Positions 6,355 to 11,910 are shown, numbered from the stretch's first letter. The stretch: 11,910 bases of DNA from Stercoripulliclostridium_A sp045535235 (GCA_045535235.1 JAZSLG010000073.1:1-11910), one strand, 5' to 3'. The notes: a model not told the origin generated them from the letters alone. Program-made: numbers and translations.

Positions 6355-7110
6355 TTATTGCTTATCTTTGTGTATGTATTTGCATTTTGGGTATGCGCTA
6401 CAACCAAAAAATTCACCGTATTTACCTTTACGTTGTACAAGTTTACTGCCACACCAAGGACAAGTCATAGATTCAAGTGCAGTTTCGTATTTCTCTAAGT
6501 TGTAATTGACGTTCGCAACGTGTTCCCTATTGCTAATAAAATCGTTTACGTTACTATTCTCTAACTTGGTTATAAAATCATTCAACTGTTCATCGGTAAG
6601 CTTAACGTCGTTAAAGCTTCTTATGTAATGAGAGGCATTCAAGGGAGTGCCAACAAAAGTAGTGGAACGTACTTTCAGCTTTGCTTCACCTAGAAATATC
6701 ACTACAGAGGTATAGGGATACCTACCTACTACTTTATTAAGCGCATAAATATGGCCCTTGTTTTGTTTGATAGGACTATAAAACACGTTACGTTGTCTTC
6801 CAACGTATTGCGTAAAACTTTTCGAGTTCTCATTTCCATAAATACTGCCGGAATAGTTCTTTGTTTCAACAACGAATATTCCATATACCGAAGCTATGAT
6901 ATGGTCTATTTGAATGGATTTCTCACCATCAAACAACATTACGTTATTGAATATTTTATAAACGTCTTTGGGTAAAGTAAAATCCATAGTTTTACGAACT
7001 ATAGTTTCTCCAACGTAGCCTTTGGGTGCATATTTCAAAAAAACGTAAAGAGCGAAAGATAAAAGTATAATAATACCGATAACAATAGCAATAATATCTA
7101 GAATGCCCAT
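6355..7110 (-). CDS. NERD-domain membrane protein with topoisomerase-type zinc ribbon
   Basis: A 251-aa protein with three parts. Residues about 4-25 form a membrane helix (ILDIIAIVIGIIILLSFALYVFL). A NERD (nuclease-related) domain follows, with GYVGETIV, the DHIIASVYGIFVVETKNYSGSIYG core (D-x-n-E-x-K restriction-endonuclease-like motif) and a downstream helical segment. Near the C-terminus is a topoisomerase C4 zinc ribbon, CPWCGSKLVQRKG...FFGCSAYPKC (C-x2-C, C-x5-C). NERD proteins are predicted nucleases linked to DNA processing, and no exact substrate is established. ATG at 7110 is chosen because AGGTGG lies 5 nt upstream; an in-frame GTG at 7119 lacks a site. It is 14 bp downstream of the regulator gene in the same operon, so it is probably expressed in the lysogen. 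It could be a defence or exclusion gene or a replication helper. Confidence 0.88.
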   Translation of the reverse strand: MGILDIIAIVIGIIILLSFALYVFLKYAPKGYVGETIVRKTMDFTLPKDVYKIFNNVMLFDGEKSIQIDHIIASVYGIFVVETKNYSGSIYGNENSKSFTQYVGRQRNVFYSPIKQNKGHIYALNKVVGRYPYTSVVIFLGEAKLKVRSTTFVGTPLNASHYIRSFNDVKLTDEQLNDFITKLENSNVNDFISNREHVANVNYNLEKYETALESMTCPWCGSKLVQRKGKYGEFFGCSAYPKCKYIHKDKQ

Positions 7111-7124
7111 AGATTCCACCTATT

Positions 7125-7391
7125 CTAAAACTTGACGTCGCCGGTATGAATACCGTAATTGTTATAAGATTGTCTAGTGTTGTTACCGTATTCATCTTCG
7201 AGACCTATTAGATAATCAGACGTAACGTTGTAAATGATACATAAACGTCTAATATTATCTATGTCTGGTTGTGTCCGACCTTGCTCCCAAGAAGCATAAC
7301 AATTAGCCGATACTTTTAGTACGGTATAAATATCTTTTTGCGTAAAACCACGTTCTATTCTAGTTTTTTTAAGTCTTTCGTTAAATTTCAT
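7125..7391 (-). CDS. Xre-family repressor (CI/Cro-like)
   Basis: An 88-aa helix-turn-helix regulator. Residues 5-60 form the HTH_3 domain: NERLKKTRIERGFTQKDIYTVLKVSANCYASWEQGRTQPDIDNIRRLCIIYNVTSDYLIGL. The C-terminal 25 residues are polar and lack the LexA-like autoprotease domain of lambda CI, so induction would need another mechanism. The start at 7391 is chosen because the HTH begins there and a TATAAT box sits 6 nt upstream. The longer frame to 7499 would translate the operators. There is no Shine-Dalgarno, which together with the -10 position suggests a leaderless mRNA like lambda cI. Three identical palindromes just upstream are its likely binding sites. Confidence 0.9.
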   Translation of the reverse strand: MKFNERLKKTRIERGFTQKDIYTVLKVSANCYASWEQGRTQPDIDNIRRLCIIYNVTSDYLIGLEDEYGNNTRQSYNNYGIHTGDVKF

Positions 7392-7397
7392 AATTTT

Positions 7398-7403
7398 ATT
7401 ATA
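7398..7403 (-). promoter_or_regulatory. Repressor promoter -10 box (leaderless start)
   Basis: TATAAT on the minus strand ends 6 nt before the ATG, so transcription should begin at or next to the start codon. The -35 region falls in the first operator (7412-7424). TTGTCA at 7425-7430 is 21 nt away, too far for ideal spacing, so this promoter may need the bound repressor or be weak. Confidence 0.45.
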
Positions 7404-7411
7404 AAATAAAT

Positions 7412-7473
7412 ACCCAAAATGGGTTGACAATACCCAAAATGGGTAGTAATATTTAATTGTACCCAAAATGGGT
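7412..7473. promoter_or_regulatory. Three repressor operators (O1, O2, O3)
   Basis: Three identical 13-bp sites ACCCAAAATGGGT (ACCCA/TGGGT inverted repeat) at 7412-7424, 7432-7444 and 7461-7473. Centre distances are 20 and 29 bp. O1 lies over the -35 region of the repressor promoter, O2 fills the spacer of the rightward promoter, and O3 covers its start point. This is the geometry of a phage lysogeny switch. Confidence 0.85.
7424..7452 (+). promoter_or_regulatory. Rightward (lytic / structural operon) promoter
   Basis: TTGACA (7424-7429), 17-nt spacer that contains operator O2 exactly, and TAATAT (7447-7452). The start is expected near 7459, directly before O3. It would drive the leader and all rightward genes unless the repressor is bound. 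Confidence 0.75.
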
Positions 7474-7803
7474 ACTAAAATGGAGCAAGGCTCCGACAAC
7501 CGTTAGACGGTGGGAATTGAGAAAGTGATTGAAAAGTAGTTGGCTTAACGGAAGACACACTCGAGCAACTCCGGCGGGGGAACAGCTTGTGGCAATAGCT
7601 TAGGTAAGTTTGAGGGAAATGTTGACGGCCAAAACTCCCAATACAACAACCGTTATCACAAGATTAGTCCCACCGTCCCTAACGGGGCAATTAGACGTAT
7701 TGCCGACGATGCACTCCTGCATTCGTTCCCGGCAATACTTACAGTCTAATTTTTCCCAACGTTATTACTTTCGCGGCTGGCGTTACTAGCAAAGGAGATA
7801 TAT
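7474..7803 (+). other. Structured non-coding leader / intergenic region
   Basis: No convincing gene in 330 bp, but much internal complementarity. GGAGC-AAG-GCTCC lies at 7482-7494 and ACCGT-TAG-ACGGT at 7499-7511. A long-range 10-bp match joins GACGGTGGGA (7506-7515) to TCCCACCGTC (7668-7677), enclosing about 150 nt. CCGT/ACGG lies at 7673-7685, and a direct repeat ACAACCGTTA occurs near 7497 and 7647. The ACCGT and ACGGT segments can pair in mutually exclusive ways, as in a regulatory switch. In filamentous phages the intergenic region carries replication origins and the packaging hairpin, so those roles are also possible. A 56-codon frame at 7619-7789 overlaps the structures and is not called. 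Confidence 0.5.
7690..7750 (+). other. Long imperfect hairpin
   Basis: Nested arms ATTAGAC/GTCTAAT (7690-7696, 7744-7750), TATTGCC/GGCAATA and ATGCA-CTCC-TGCAT form one extended hairpin of about 61 nt with internal loops, followed by TTTT. Filamentous phage packaging signals are imperfect hairpins of this type; a terminator/antiterminator of the leader is the main alternative. Confidence 0.5.
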
Positions 7804-8097
7804 ATGACTACTCAACAAAACTTACCATTCCCTACCGATGCAGATGCACCTCAAGAGAAAAAGACTTCCCTTAAACCTCTAGCGGTAGTTACTCTTACTG
7901 CTACCGTTATTGAAGAGCCTTCTCAAAAGCAAGTAGGAACAGACGTTCTTTGGAGAACGTACTGCACTATCAATACCGCTTATCGTCCTTTCAATACCGA
8001 TATTTTCACCAAAGCCAAACCCGAAGTTAACGTTGGAGATTCTATCGATATCGAATTAACCTCTTATAACTATAAATTGAGAATGAAAAGGCAATAA
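7804..8097 (+). CDS. Small protein, candidate ssDNA-binding protein
   Basis: A 97-aa soluble protein that is the first gene of the rightward operon. A polar, charged N-terminal stretch (1-25) leads into a region of alternating hydrophobic residues typical of beta strands (PLAVVTLTATVIEE, DVLWRTYCTINT, DSIDIELTSYNYKLRMKRQ) and ends with a basic tail. Size, position before the coat genes and OB-like strand pattern fit the gene V type single-stranded DNA-binding protein of filamentous phages, but there is no diagnostic motif, so the role is inference. The start is firm: AAAGGAG lies 8 nt upstream of the ATG. The end of the gene forms one arm of a terminator hairpin. Confidence 0.75.
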   Translation: MTTQQNLPFPTDADAPQEKKTSLKPLAVVTLTATVIEEPSQKQVGTDVLWRTYCTINTAYRPFNTDIFTKAKPEVNVGDSIDIELTSYNYKLRMKRQ

Positions 8098-8111
8098 CTT
8101 TGCCTTTTTTT
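8086..8111 (+). terminator. Terminator formed by the 3' end of the preceding gene
   Basis: AAAAGGCAA and TTGCCTTTT form a perfect 9-bp stem around TAACT, followed by TTT (7 T in all). The stop codon of the 97-aa gene lies in the loop. Ribosomes ending translation would sit on the hairpin, so readthrough may depend on translation. Confidence 0.75.
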
Positions 8112-8127
8112 AGTGGGAGAAAGTGAA

Positions 8128-8358
8128 ATGTTAGACATATTAGAAATAATAAAAGAAGCTTACGAAAAAGGCGATATTGAAACAAAACTTGCTATAACAG
8201 TAATGTTTTTAATAGATGATATGAATAAAGCTGAAAAAAATATAAAAGAGATACAAACTAATCAAACAAATTTTGCTCTGGTATTAGAACAACACGAAAA
8301 AAGCATACAAGAAATCGAAAAAAAACTAAAAGATTATGAACCCAAAAAAAATATATAA
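8128..8358 (+). CDS. Small coiled-coil protein, unknown function
   Basis: A 76-aa highly charged helical protein. Residues 1-35 (LDILEIIKEAYEKGDIETKLAITVMFLIDDMNK) are amphipathic. Residues 35-70 (AEKNIKEIQ...LEQHEKSIQEIEKKLKD) have heptad spacing of a coiled coil. No signal or membrane segment and no family is recognised. ATG at 8128 follows GGGAG at 8 nt; the in-frame GTG at 8113 has no site. It follows the terminator and overlaps the next gene by 23 nt, so the two are probably translated together. Confidence 0.65.
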   Translation: MLDILEIIKEAYEKGDIETKLAITVMFLIDDMNKAEKNIKEIQTNQTNFALVLEQHEKSIQEIEKKLKDYEPKKNI

Positions 8359-8578
8359 AGGTCAACTCGTATCAGAGGAAATAGCAATAGGCAAAAGCGT
8401 TCTTAGTATTAGAGCTGCAAAGCCGACGTTCTTTGGCAAAGTAAAATACGGTATCGTAGTCAGCCAAGAGAAAAAACAGTTTATACATTCTACGTGCAAT
8501 GACTTGCAGAACATAATGGCAGATTTTACTAAACTATGCCAGGACTACAAGACAATGATACGTGAGTGTAAAAAATAG
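8336..8578 (+). CDS. Small protein of unknown function
   Basis: An 80-aa basic, soluble protein (many Lys) starting inside the preceding gene in another frame. It has no strong Shine-Dalgarno, so translational coupling is likely. The middle (SVLSIRAAKPTFFGKVKYGIVVSQEKKQF) looks like beta strands and the last third is helical. No known domain is recognised. Its place between the first operon gene and the coat gene suggests a replication or DNA-handling accessory. There is no alternative start until Met61, so the early ATG is kept. Confidence 0.6.
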   Translation: MNPKKIYKGQLVSEEIAIGKSVLSIRAAKPTFFGKVKYGIVVSQEKKQFIHSTCNDLQNIMADFTKLCQDYKTMIRECKK

Positions 8579-8614
8579 TCCGTTCCCAAAAAGTGGTTTA
8601 CGTGGGGTGCCGCC

Positions 8615-8637
8615 ATTCAACCTAAACGACGTTGAAT
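8615..8637. repeat. Inverted repeat upstream of the coat-like gene
   Basis: ATTCAAC-9 nt-GTTGAAT, a perfect 7-bp stem in the 100-bp gap before the coat-like gene. There is no T-run. It may be an mRNA processing or stability element or an operator for a local promoter; only a poor candidate promoter (TTGAAT around 8632) is visible here. Confidence 0.35.
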
Positions 8638-8680
8638 TAAAAACCCCCTACCAATCGTTAAACTTAAAGGAGGTATGTCA

Positions 8681-8881
8681 ATGGGCAATGAAATCATTTC
8701 AACCGTCACTAGCGCTTTTTCCGGAACTCTTGAAGGAACTGGCACTGGTATCGTAGGTTTCTTCCAAACTTTATTGCAAACAGCTAAAGGTCAAATGACT
8801 GCACTTGGTATTTTTGCTCTAACTATGACCGGTCTAGGTCTAGGCGTTTGGATGATTAGAAAACTTATGCGTAGAATATAA
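8681..8881 (+). CDS. Candidate major coat protein (pVIII-like)
   Basis: A 66-aa protein. It has an amphipathic, glycine-rich N-terminal half (IISTVTSAFSGTLEGTGTGIVGFF), a single membrane helix with Gly-x-Gly packing (MTALGIFALTMTGLGLGVWMI, about 39-59) and a basic tail RKLMRRI. This is the plan of filamentous phage major coat proteins, in which the basic end contacts DNA. There is no cleavable signal, as in Pf3 coat. The best Shine-Dalgarno of the window, AAAGGAGGT, lies 7 nt before ATG 8681. An ATG at 8675 is too close and was rejected. A GNRA hairpin follows the gene. The C-terminal 65 residues of the next protein align to it without gaps (28/64 identities). The coat role is inference. Confidence 0.7.
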   Translation: MGNEIISTVTSAFSGTLEGTGTGIVGFFQTLLQTAKGQMTALGIFALTMTGLGLGVWMIRKLMRRI

Positions 8882-8898
8882 ACGCATAAAACCTAAAG

Positions 8899-8916
8899 CC
8901 CCGGCGAAAGTCGGGG
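8899..8916 (+). terminator. GNRA hairpin after the coat-like gene
   Basis: CCCCGGC-GAAA-GTCGGGG forms a 7-bp stem (one G-U) with a GAAA tetraloop. No immediate T-run follows, so it may be a partial terminator or a 3' stabiliser that keeps coat mRNA more abundant than the next gene. M13 uses an attenuating terminator at the same place between its genes VIII and III. Confidence 0.6.
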
Positions 8917-8939
8917 TATCACTATTTTAAGGAGATAAC

Positions 8940-10052
8940 ATGGAAAATATAAGAGAACTCAAAAAAACGAATAAAGCCCTACTGGTAAGCAACGTTGTAT
9001 TAGGTTGCTTGCTTATTTTAGTTATGGCTTTATTTGCTATTGTGATAATAGACAAATCCCCTATCAGCGCAAGCGCTGCTGAAGAAGGCTACGTTAAAGG
9101 CGAACTAGTATATGAAAACGTAGAATTAACACCTATGACCACTAGTTCATCGGACACGACAAAATTATATGTATTCAGCACCGGTTACACAAGTTACGAA
9201 ACAAACAAGGGATATATTCTAACCTTGCAAATTGATGGACAAGACGTAGAAATACCAGTTTATACCCACACATCAAAGGAAAACCAAATAGTAGGAAGCT
9301 TTGACTTAGTAGCAAACTACGACCTAGCAGGTTACATTGATATTTCGGAAAATGGTCGAGTAATAGTAATAGCCAACGGAGAAAACAGAACGTTTATAGT
9401 TAAATCTATACACATTTACGAAAAATGGGATGCAAACGTAGATTATGACGTAGAAACAAGTACTGGAAAAGAGTACAAGGTAGAAAAAAACTTAGCCCAA
9501 AATATCATACTGACAAAGACCAAAAATGAAAATGGGCTAATATATTACGAAAGTAACGTTATGTTAGAAAACATAACAGACTATAATTCCCTATCAAAGC
9601 TACCACCTCTAACTAAAATTGAACTAAATAATGGTTACAAAATGATGGATAGATTAAGCTGGGAAGTAACTATGGAAGAAGGAACTTATTGGACAAGTCC
9701 TGCTTTATACTACAACTATAGCGTAGCCGGCATGCAAGTTTACTATAGTCAGAATAAATTTACCGCTATACTTGAAGGCGCTGAAGGACCAGAGAATCTC
9801 CAAATAACGTCAATAGACATAGTCAAAGAGAAAGTGGCCAATGAGATGAGCGCAGATGGCATTATTAGCAATATAACTGGCGCTTTTACCGGTTTCTTAA
9901 CCGGAACAGGTGGAGGTATCATTAACTTCTTTGATACAATTTTCCTAAATGAAGAAGGAAAATTAACTATACTCGCAATAGTAGGTCTGTCCATGATGGG
10001 ACTAGGTATTGCAACCGGAATAATTAAATATCTATTAGCTCGAGTAGGTTAA
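8940..10052 (+). CDS. Large virion/adsorption-like protein with coat-like C-terminal anchor
   Basis: A 370-aa secreted membrane protein. A basic start and hydrophobic helix (about 14-37) end in SPISASAAEE, a typical signal peptidase site near residue 47. Residues 48-300 form a beta-rich ectodomain (many T, Y, N, V) without a recognised family. Residues 306-370 (DGIISNITGAFTGFLTGTGGGIINFF...LTILAIVGLSMMGLGIATGIIKYLLARVG) match the 66-aa coat-like protein over 64 ungapped positions, with 28 identities and the same glycine spacing. The natural reading is a minor coat or host-recognition protein, pIII-like, held in the filament by a coat-type helix. The start has AAGGAG at 6 nt. Host-derived surface protein is the less likely alternative. 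Confidence 0.75.
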   Translation: MENIRELKKTNKALLVSNVVLGCLLILVMALFAIVIIDKSPISASAAEEGYVKGELVYENVELTPMTTSSSDTTKLYVFSTGYTSYETNKGYILTLQIDGQDVEIPVYTHTSKENQIVGSFDLVANYDLAGYIDISENGRVIVIANGENRTFIVKSIHIYEKWDANVDYDVETSTGKEYKVEKNLAQNIILTKTKNENGLIYYESNVMLENITDYNSLSKLPPLTKIELNNGYKMMDRLSWEVTMEEGTYWTSPALYYNYSVAGMQVYYSQNKFTAILEGAEGPENLQITSIDIVKEKVANEMSADGIISNITGAFTGFLTGTGGGIINFFDTIFLNEEGKLTILAIVGLSMMGLGIATGIIKYLLARVG

Positions 10053-10054
10053 TC

Positions 10055-11104
10055 ATGAACAACGTAACTAAAGGTATTAGCATAGCCTTAATAATAATTT
10101 TACTAGTATGTATGACGGTAGCGTATATATTCGCGTTACCGTCTAGTGCTACGTTACTTGCAAAAGCCGAAGCGGAGACTACGTATTACACGTACACGGT
10201 AACTGCTCCAACGTTACCTTTCCCGATGAACGGAATCACCGTAAGCAACTATGAAAGAACACTCGTTGGAAGCTCTGACGAGGGAACACAATACAAACTT
10301 TTTAACATCGAGCTTTACGAAAAGGATAACAATGAACTGCTTTATCTCGGAACTACGTCAATCAAAATAACGGTAATGTACGACACCGGCTTATTATACT
10401 ACCCCATTCAAAACAATAAGCCTGTACATTGGAGAGATGATAGCGCATGGAGTACTTACTCGGATAATCTAGGCAACACGTATGCAAGAATGACGACAAC
10501 TACAACAGGTTACGAAGAATACGTAGTAGATAGAATATGGTCGTTCGATTTTCAAACGTTACACGAATTAACCGAGTTAGTAGTACGTGTTTTTGACCCT
10601 TTTACCGGTTATGGTATATACACCGACCAAATAAATAACAATCACCACGAGCTGACGTATAACAGGACTAATACTGCTCAAAGCATAGACATAACCAAAG
10701 CTCTATATAGCAACCAAAAAGACAAAGACCTATCATATACCGATGGTTACAACACTGGTTACACTCTAGGTGAAATTGCAGGCAATTCTGCAGGTTACGA
10801 AGCAGGCAAAAGTGCAGGCTTCAATGAAGGATACGAAAAAGGTGTAGAAAGCATCGAAAACAAAGATGCCTATAAAACAGGGTACGATGTTGGTTATGAC
10901 GAAGGGCATAAAAAAGGATACGAAGAAGGAAGCTACGACGTTAACCTAGAGCTAACTAACGTAGCAGGAAACACGCTAGGTTCAATAACAGATACAATTA
11001 TGACGTTCCTACAATTCGAGATAGCAGGAATATCCCTATGGTCTATTTTAGCAATTTTAGGCGGAATAATAGTAATTGGACTTATAGTCAAAATGGTAAG
11101 TTAA
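10055..11104 (+). CDS. Secreted membrane-anchored protein with glycine tetrad repeats
   Basis: A 349-aa protein starting 2 nt after the preceding stop, so translationally coupled. The N-terminus is a signal/anchor (GISIALIIILLVCMTVAYIFALPSSA; possible cleavage near Ala-Glu-Ala around 38-40). Residues 42-225 form a Thr/Tyr-rich ectodomain of unknown family. From Gly231 to Gly263 and again from Gly276 to Gly292, every fourth residue is Gly (14 in all), mostly as GY-x-x or G-x-x-x, giving a glycine-striped helix. A C-terminal membrane helix follows (about 322-347, ISLWSILAILGGIIVIGLIVKM). The layout parallels the 370-aa protein, and it is probably a second minor virion or tip protein. Confidence 0.7.
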   Translation: MNNVTKGISIALIIILLVCMTVAYIFALPSSATLLAKAEAETTYYTYTVTAPTLPFPMNGITVSNYERTLVGSSDEGTQYKLFNIELYEKDNNELLYLGTTSIKITVMYDTGLLYYPIQNNKPVHWRDDSAWSTYSDNLGNTYARMTTTTTGYEEYVVDRIWSFDFQTLHELTELVVRVFDPFTGYGIYTDQINNNHHELTYNRTNTAQSIDITKALYSNQKDKDLSYTDGYNTGYTLGEIAGNSAGYEAGKSAGFNEGYEKGVESIENKDAYKTGYDVGYDEGHKKGYEEGSYDVNLELTNVAGNTLGSITDTIMTFLQFEIAGISLWSILAILGGIIVIGLIVKMVS

Positions 11105-11105
11105 A

Positions 11106-11498
11106 ATGACGAAAACAAGTATAACACTATTATGTATTTTTTGCCTAATAATAGCCGGTGTATTAACAATCGGTGGTTATGCAACGTGGGATGAATATCG
11201 AGCTGAAAAAACAAATACCGAAATTGGTAAAGACATATTGGGTGAAACAGATAACGTCGTTACGTCGAGACTAGACGTTGTAGATTGGATACGCGATAAA
11301 ATGAATTTTAACATAGGCGATTATTTTAACAATCTATGGATAAGACTTAAAAACGCTTTTATAGAAATTTTCGATTGGATACCAGGAATTGATTTAGACG
11401 ACAATGAAGACAACACAGATGACTTTAGCACAAACGGAGATGGATATGGAGTACCAGAAAGCAACGGTATGGGCGGTGGAGCCGGTGGCGCTAGATAA
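11106..11498 (+). CDS. Small membrane protein with acidic/Gly-rich tail
   Basis: A 130-aa protein starting 1 nt after the preceding stop. Residues 5-25 form an N-terminal membrane helix (SITLLCIFCLIIAGVLTIGGY). An amphipathic region follows (VVDWIRDKMNFNIGDYFNNLWIRLKNAFIEIFDWI). The tail is acidic (DDNEDNTDDF) and then glycine-rich (GMGGGAGGAR). No family is recognised. Being in the structural operon suggests a minor coat or assembly protein. It has little Shine-Dalgarno of its own and relies on coupling. Confidence 0.65.
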   Translation: MTKTSITLLCIFCLIIAGVLTIGGYATWDEYRAEKTNTEIGKDILGETDNVVTSRLDVVDWIRDKMNFNIGDYFNNLWIRLKNAFIEIFDWIPGIDLDDNEDNTDDFSTNGDGYGVPESNGMGGGAGGAR

Positions 11499-11507
11499 AG
11501 GAGAATT

Positions 11508-11717
11508 ATGCAACCATTAATTTATTATTTCCAAGAGTTTTGGACTTTCTGCCTAGGCGAGAACTTAGACTTTATTAACTTATGGAAGACCGGAGACGCT
11601 GTCGGTCTCCTGGCAATGTTTTGCACGTGCGTAATGGTGTTCGGTTTCTTTCTACGTCCTATTTACCGTATTTGCACGTTCCAAAACGTACGCGGTAAAA
11701 GGAGAATATTCAAATGA
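11508..11717 (+). CDS. Small membrane protein
   Basis: A 69-aa protein with a membrane helix at about 31-50 (AVGLLAMFCTCVMVFGFFL) and a basic tail (RPIYRICTFQNVRGKRRIFK). It has AAAGGAG 5 nt before the ATG. Its stop overlaps the next start (ATGA). Size and topology are like minor coat proteins of filamentous phages, but there is no sequence signature. Confidence 0.65.
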   Translation: MQPLIYYFQEFWTFCLGENLDFINLWKTGDAVGLLAMFCTCVMVFGFFLRPIYRICTFQNVRGKRRIFK

Positions 11718-11910
11718 AACCTAGACCACCTATCGGCTTTGACTACGAACACTCATTGTTAAAGACGTACATATACTACGTAAGCGTACTACTTTTAACA
11801 ATAATTATTGCTAAGTCAAGCGAAAACAAAATCTTGCAATGGGTTTGGGTATACGGAGCAGTACGTCTTGGTTACCTAATTTACCTAAACATTAGTTATC
11901 TAATGAGTAT
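11714..11910 (+). CDS. Membrane protein, truncated by the window edge
   Basis: An open frame of 65 codons to the right edge, too short for a complete prediction. It starts MKPRPPIGFDYEHSLLK, then has two membrane helices, YIYYVSVLLLTIIIAK and WVWVYGAVRLGYLIYLNISYLM. AAAAGGAG lies about 9 nt upstream, and the ATG overlaps the stop of the previous gene. It could be a small phage membrane protein or the start of a larger assembly protein such as a pVI-like protein. Confidence 0.6.
   Translation, partial: MKPRPPIGFDYEHSLLKTYIYYVSVLLLTIIIAKSSENKILQWVWVYGAVRLGYLIYLNISYLMS

Noticed and set aside
7411..7473. CRISPR-like reading of the three identical 13-bp repeats
   Set aside because: Units are too short, gaps are 7 and 16 bp, and the sites are palindromes centred on promoter elements, so they are operators.
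7480..7506. Eight-codon frame ATG...TAG as a possible leader peptide at the start of the rightward transcript
   Set aside because: No ribosome binding site, and short enough to occur by chance; it lies in the hairpin-rich part of the leader.
7619..7789. A 56-codon open frame (MLTAKTPN... ending RGWRY) in the leader, stop just before the next ribosome binding site
   Set aside because: GAGGG is only 2 nt from the ATG, composition is unlike the neighbouring proteins, and it overlaps the strongest hairpins of the leader. Kept as a possibility only.
8562..8756. 64-codon open frame starting with GTG at the end of the 80-aa gene
   Set aside because: No ribosome binding site, crosses the inverted repeat and overlaps the coat-like gene in another frame.
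9749..9994. 81-codon open frame on the minus strand inside the 370-aa gene
   Set aside because: Antisense shadow of the coat-like C-terminal region; no start signals.

Overview
The window looks like the chromosome of a low-to-moderate-GC Bacillota, most likely a Clostridia-type gut anaerobe. The grounds are strong AGGAGG-like ribosome binding sites, a Gram-positive type lipoprotein with a C-x2-H / C-x2-C motif, a FeoB with a cysteine-rich tail, and consensus sigma-A type promoters. The species cannot be named from the sequence alone.

Left part (1-5020), chromosomal. At the left edge, on the minus strand, is a promoter and a ZTP (pfl-motif) riboswitch whose controlled gene lies outside the window. 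To its right is the ferrous-iron uptake operon feoA-feoB (minus strand, ATGA overlap) with a consensus promoter covered by an 18-bp palindrome. A TetR-family regulator is divergent from it. The two intergenic copies of a TGAAA...TTTCA repeat could be its operators. A bidirectional terminator separates tetR from a convergent secreted lipoprotein with a DUF6273-like C-terminal region. Then comes tRNA-Ala(GGC) with its own promoter.

Right part (about 5003-11910, continuing past the edge), an integrated element. A tyrosine integrase points at the 3' end of the tRNA, the usual arrangement for tRNA-targeted prophages. Next is a leftward lysogeny-like block: a small Xre/Cro-CI type regulator and a NERD-domain protein with a topoisomerase-type zinc ribbon. 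Just upstream of the regulator are three copies of the palindrome ACCCAAAATGGGT, placed so that they cover a rightward promoter (TTGACA-17-TAATAT) and the regulator's own start. This reads as a CI-like three-operator switch. The rightward transcript begins with about 330 nt of structured, apparently non-coding sequence. It then encodes a small basic protein that may bind single-stranded DNA, two small proteins of unknown function, a 66-aa coat-like protein, and a run of membrane proteins: a 370-aa protein, a 349-aa protein, and 130-aa, 69-aa and truncated hydrophobic proteins.

The best overall reading is a filamentous phage (inovirus-like) prophage. The coat candidate has an amphipathic start, one glycine-rich membrane helix and a basic RKLMRRI tail. 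It has the best Shine-Dalgarno sequence in the window and is followed by a GNRA-capped hairpin. The next gene is a signal-peptide ectodomain protein whose last 65 residues align without gaps to the coat protein (28 of 64 identical by hand), so a pIII-like tip protein appears to have been built on a coat-protein anchor. The two hallmark genes that would prove the assignment, a Zot/pI-type ATPase and a replication initiator, are not in the window. The assignment is therefore an inference from architecture. Phage-like element coordinates and all functions of its small proteins should be read with that limit.
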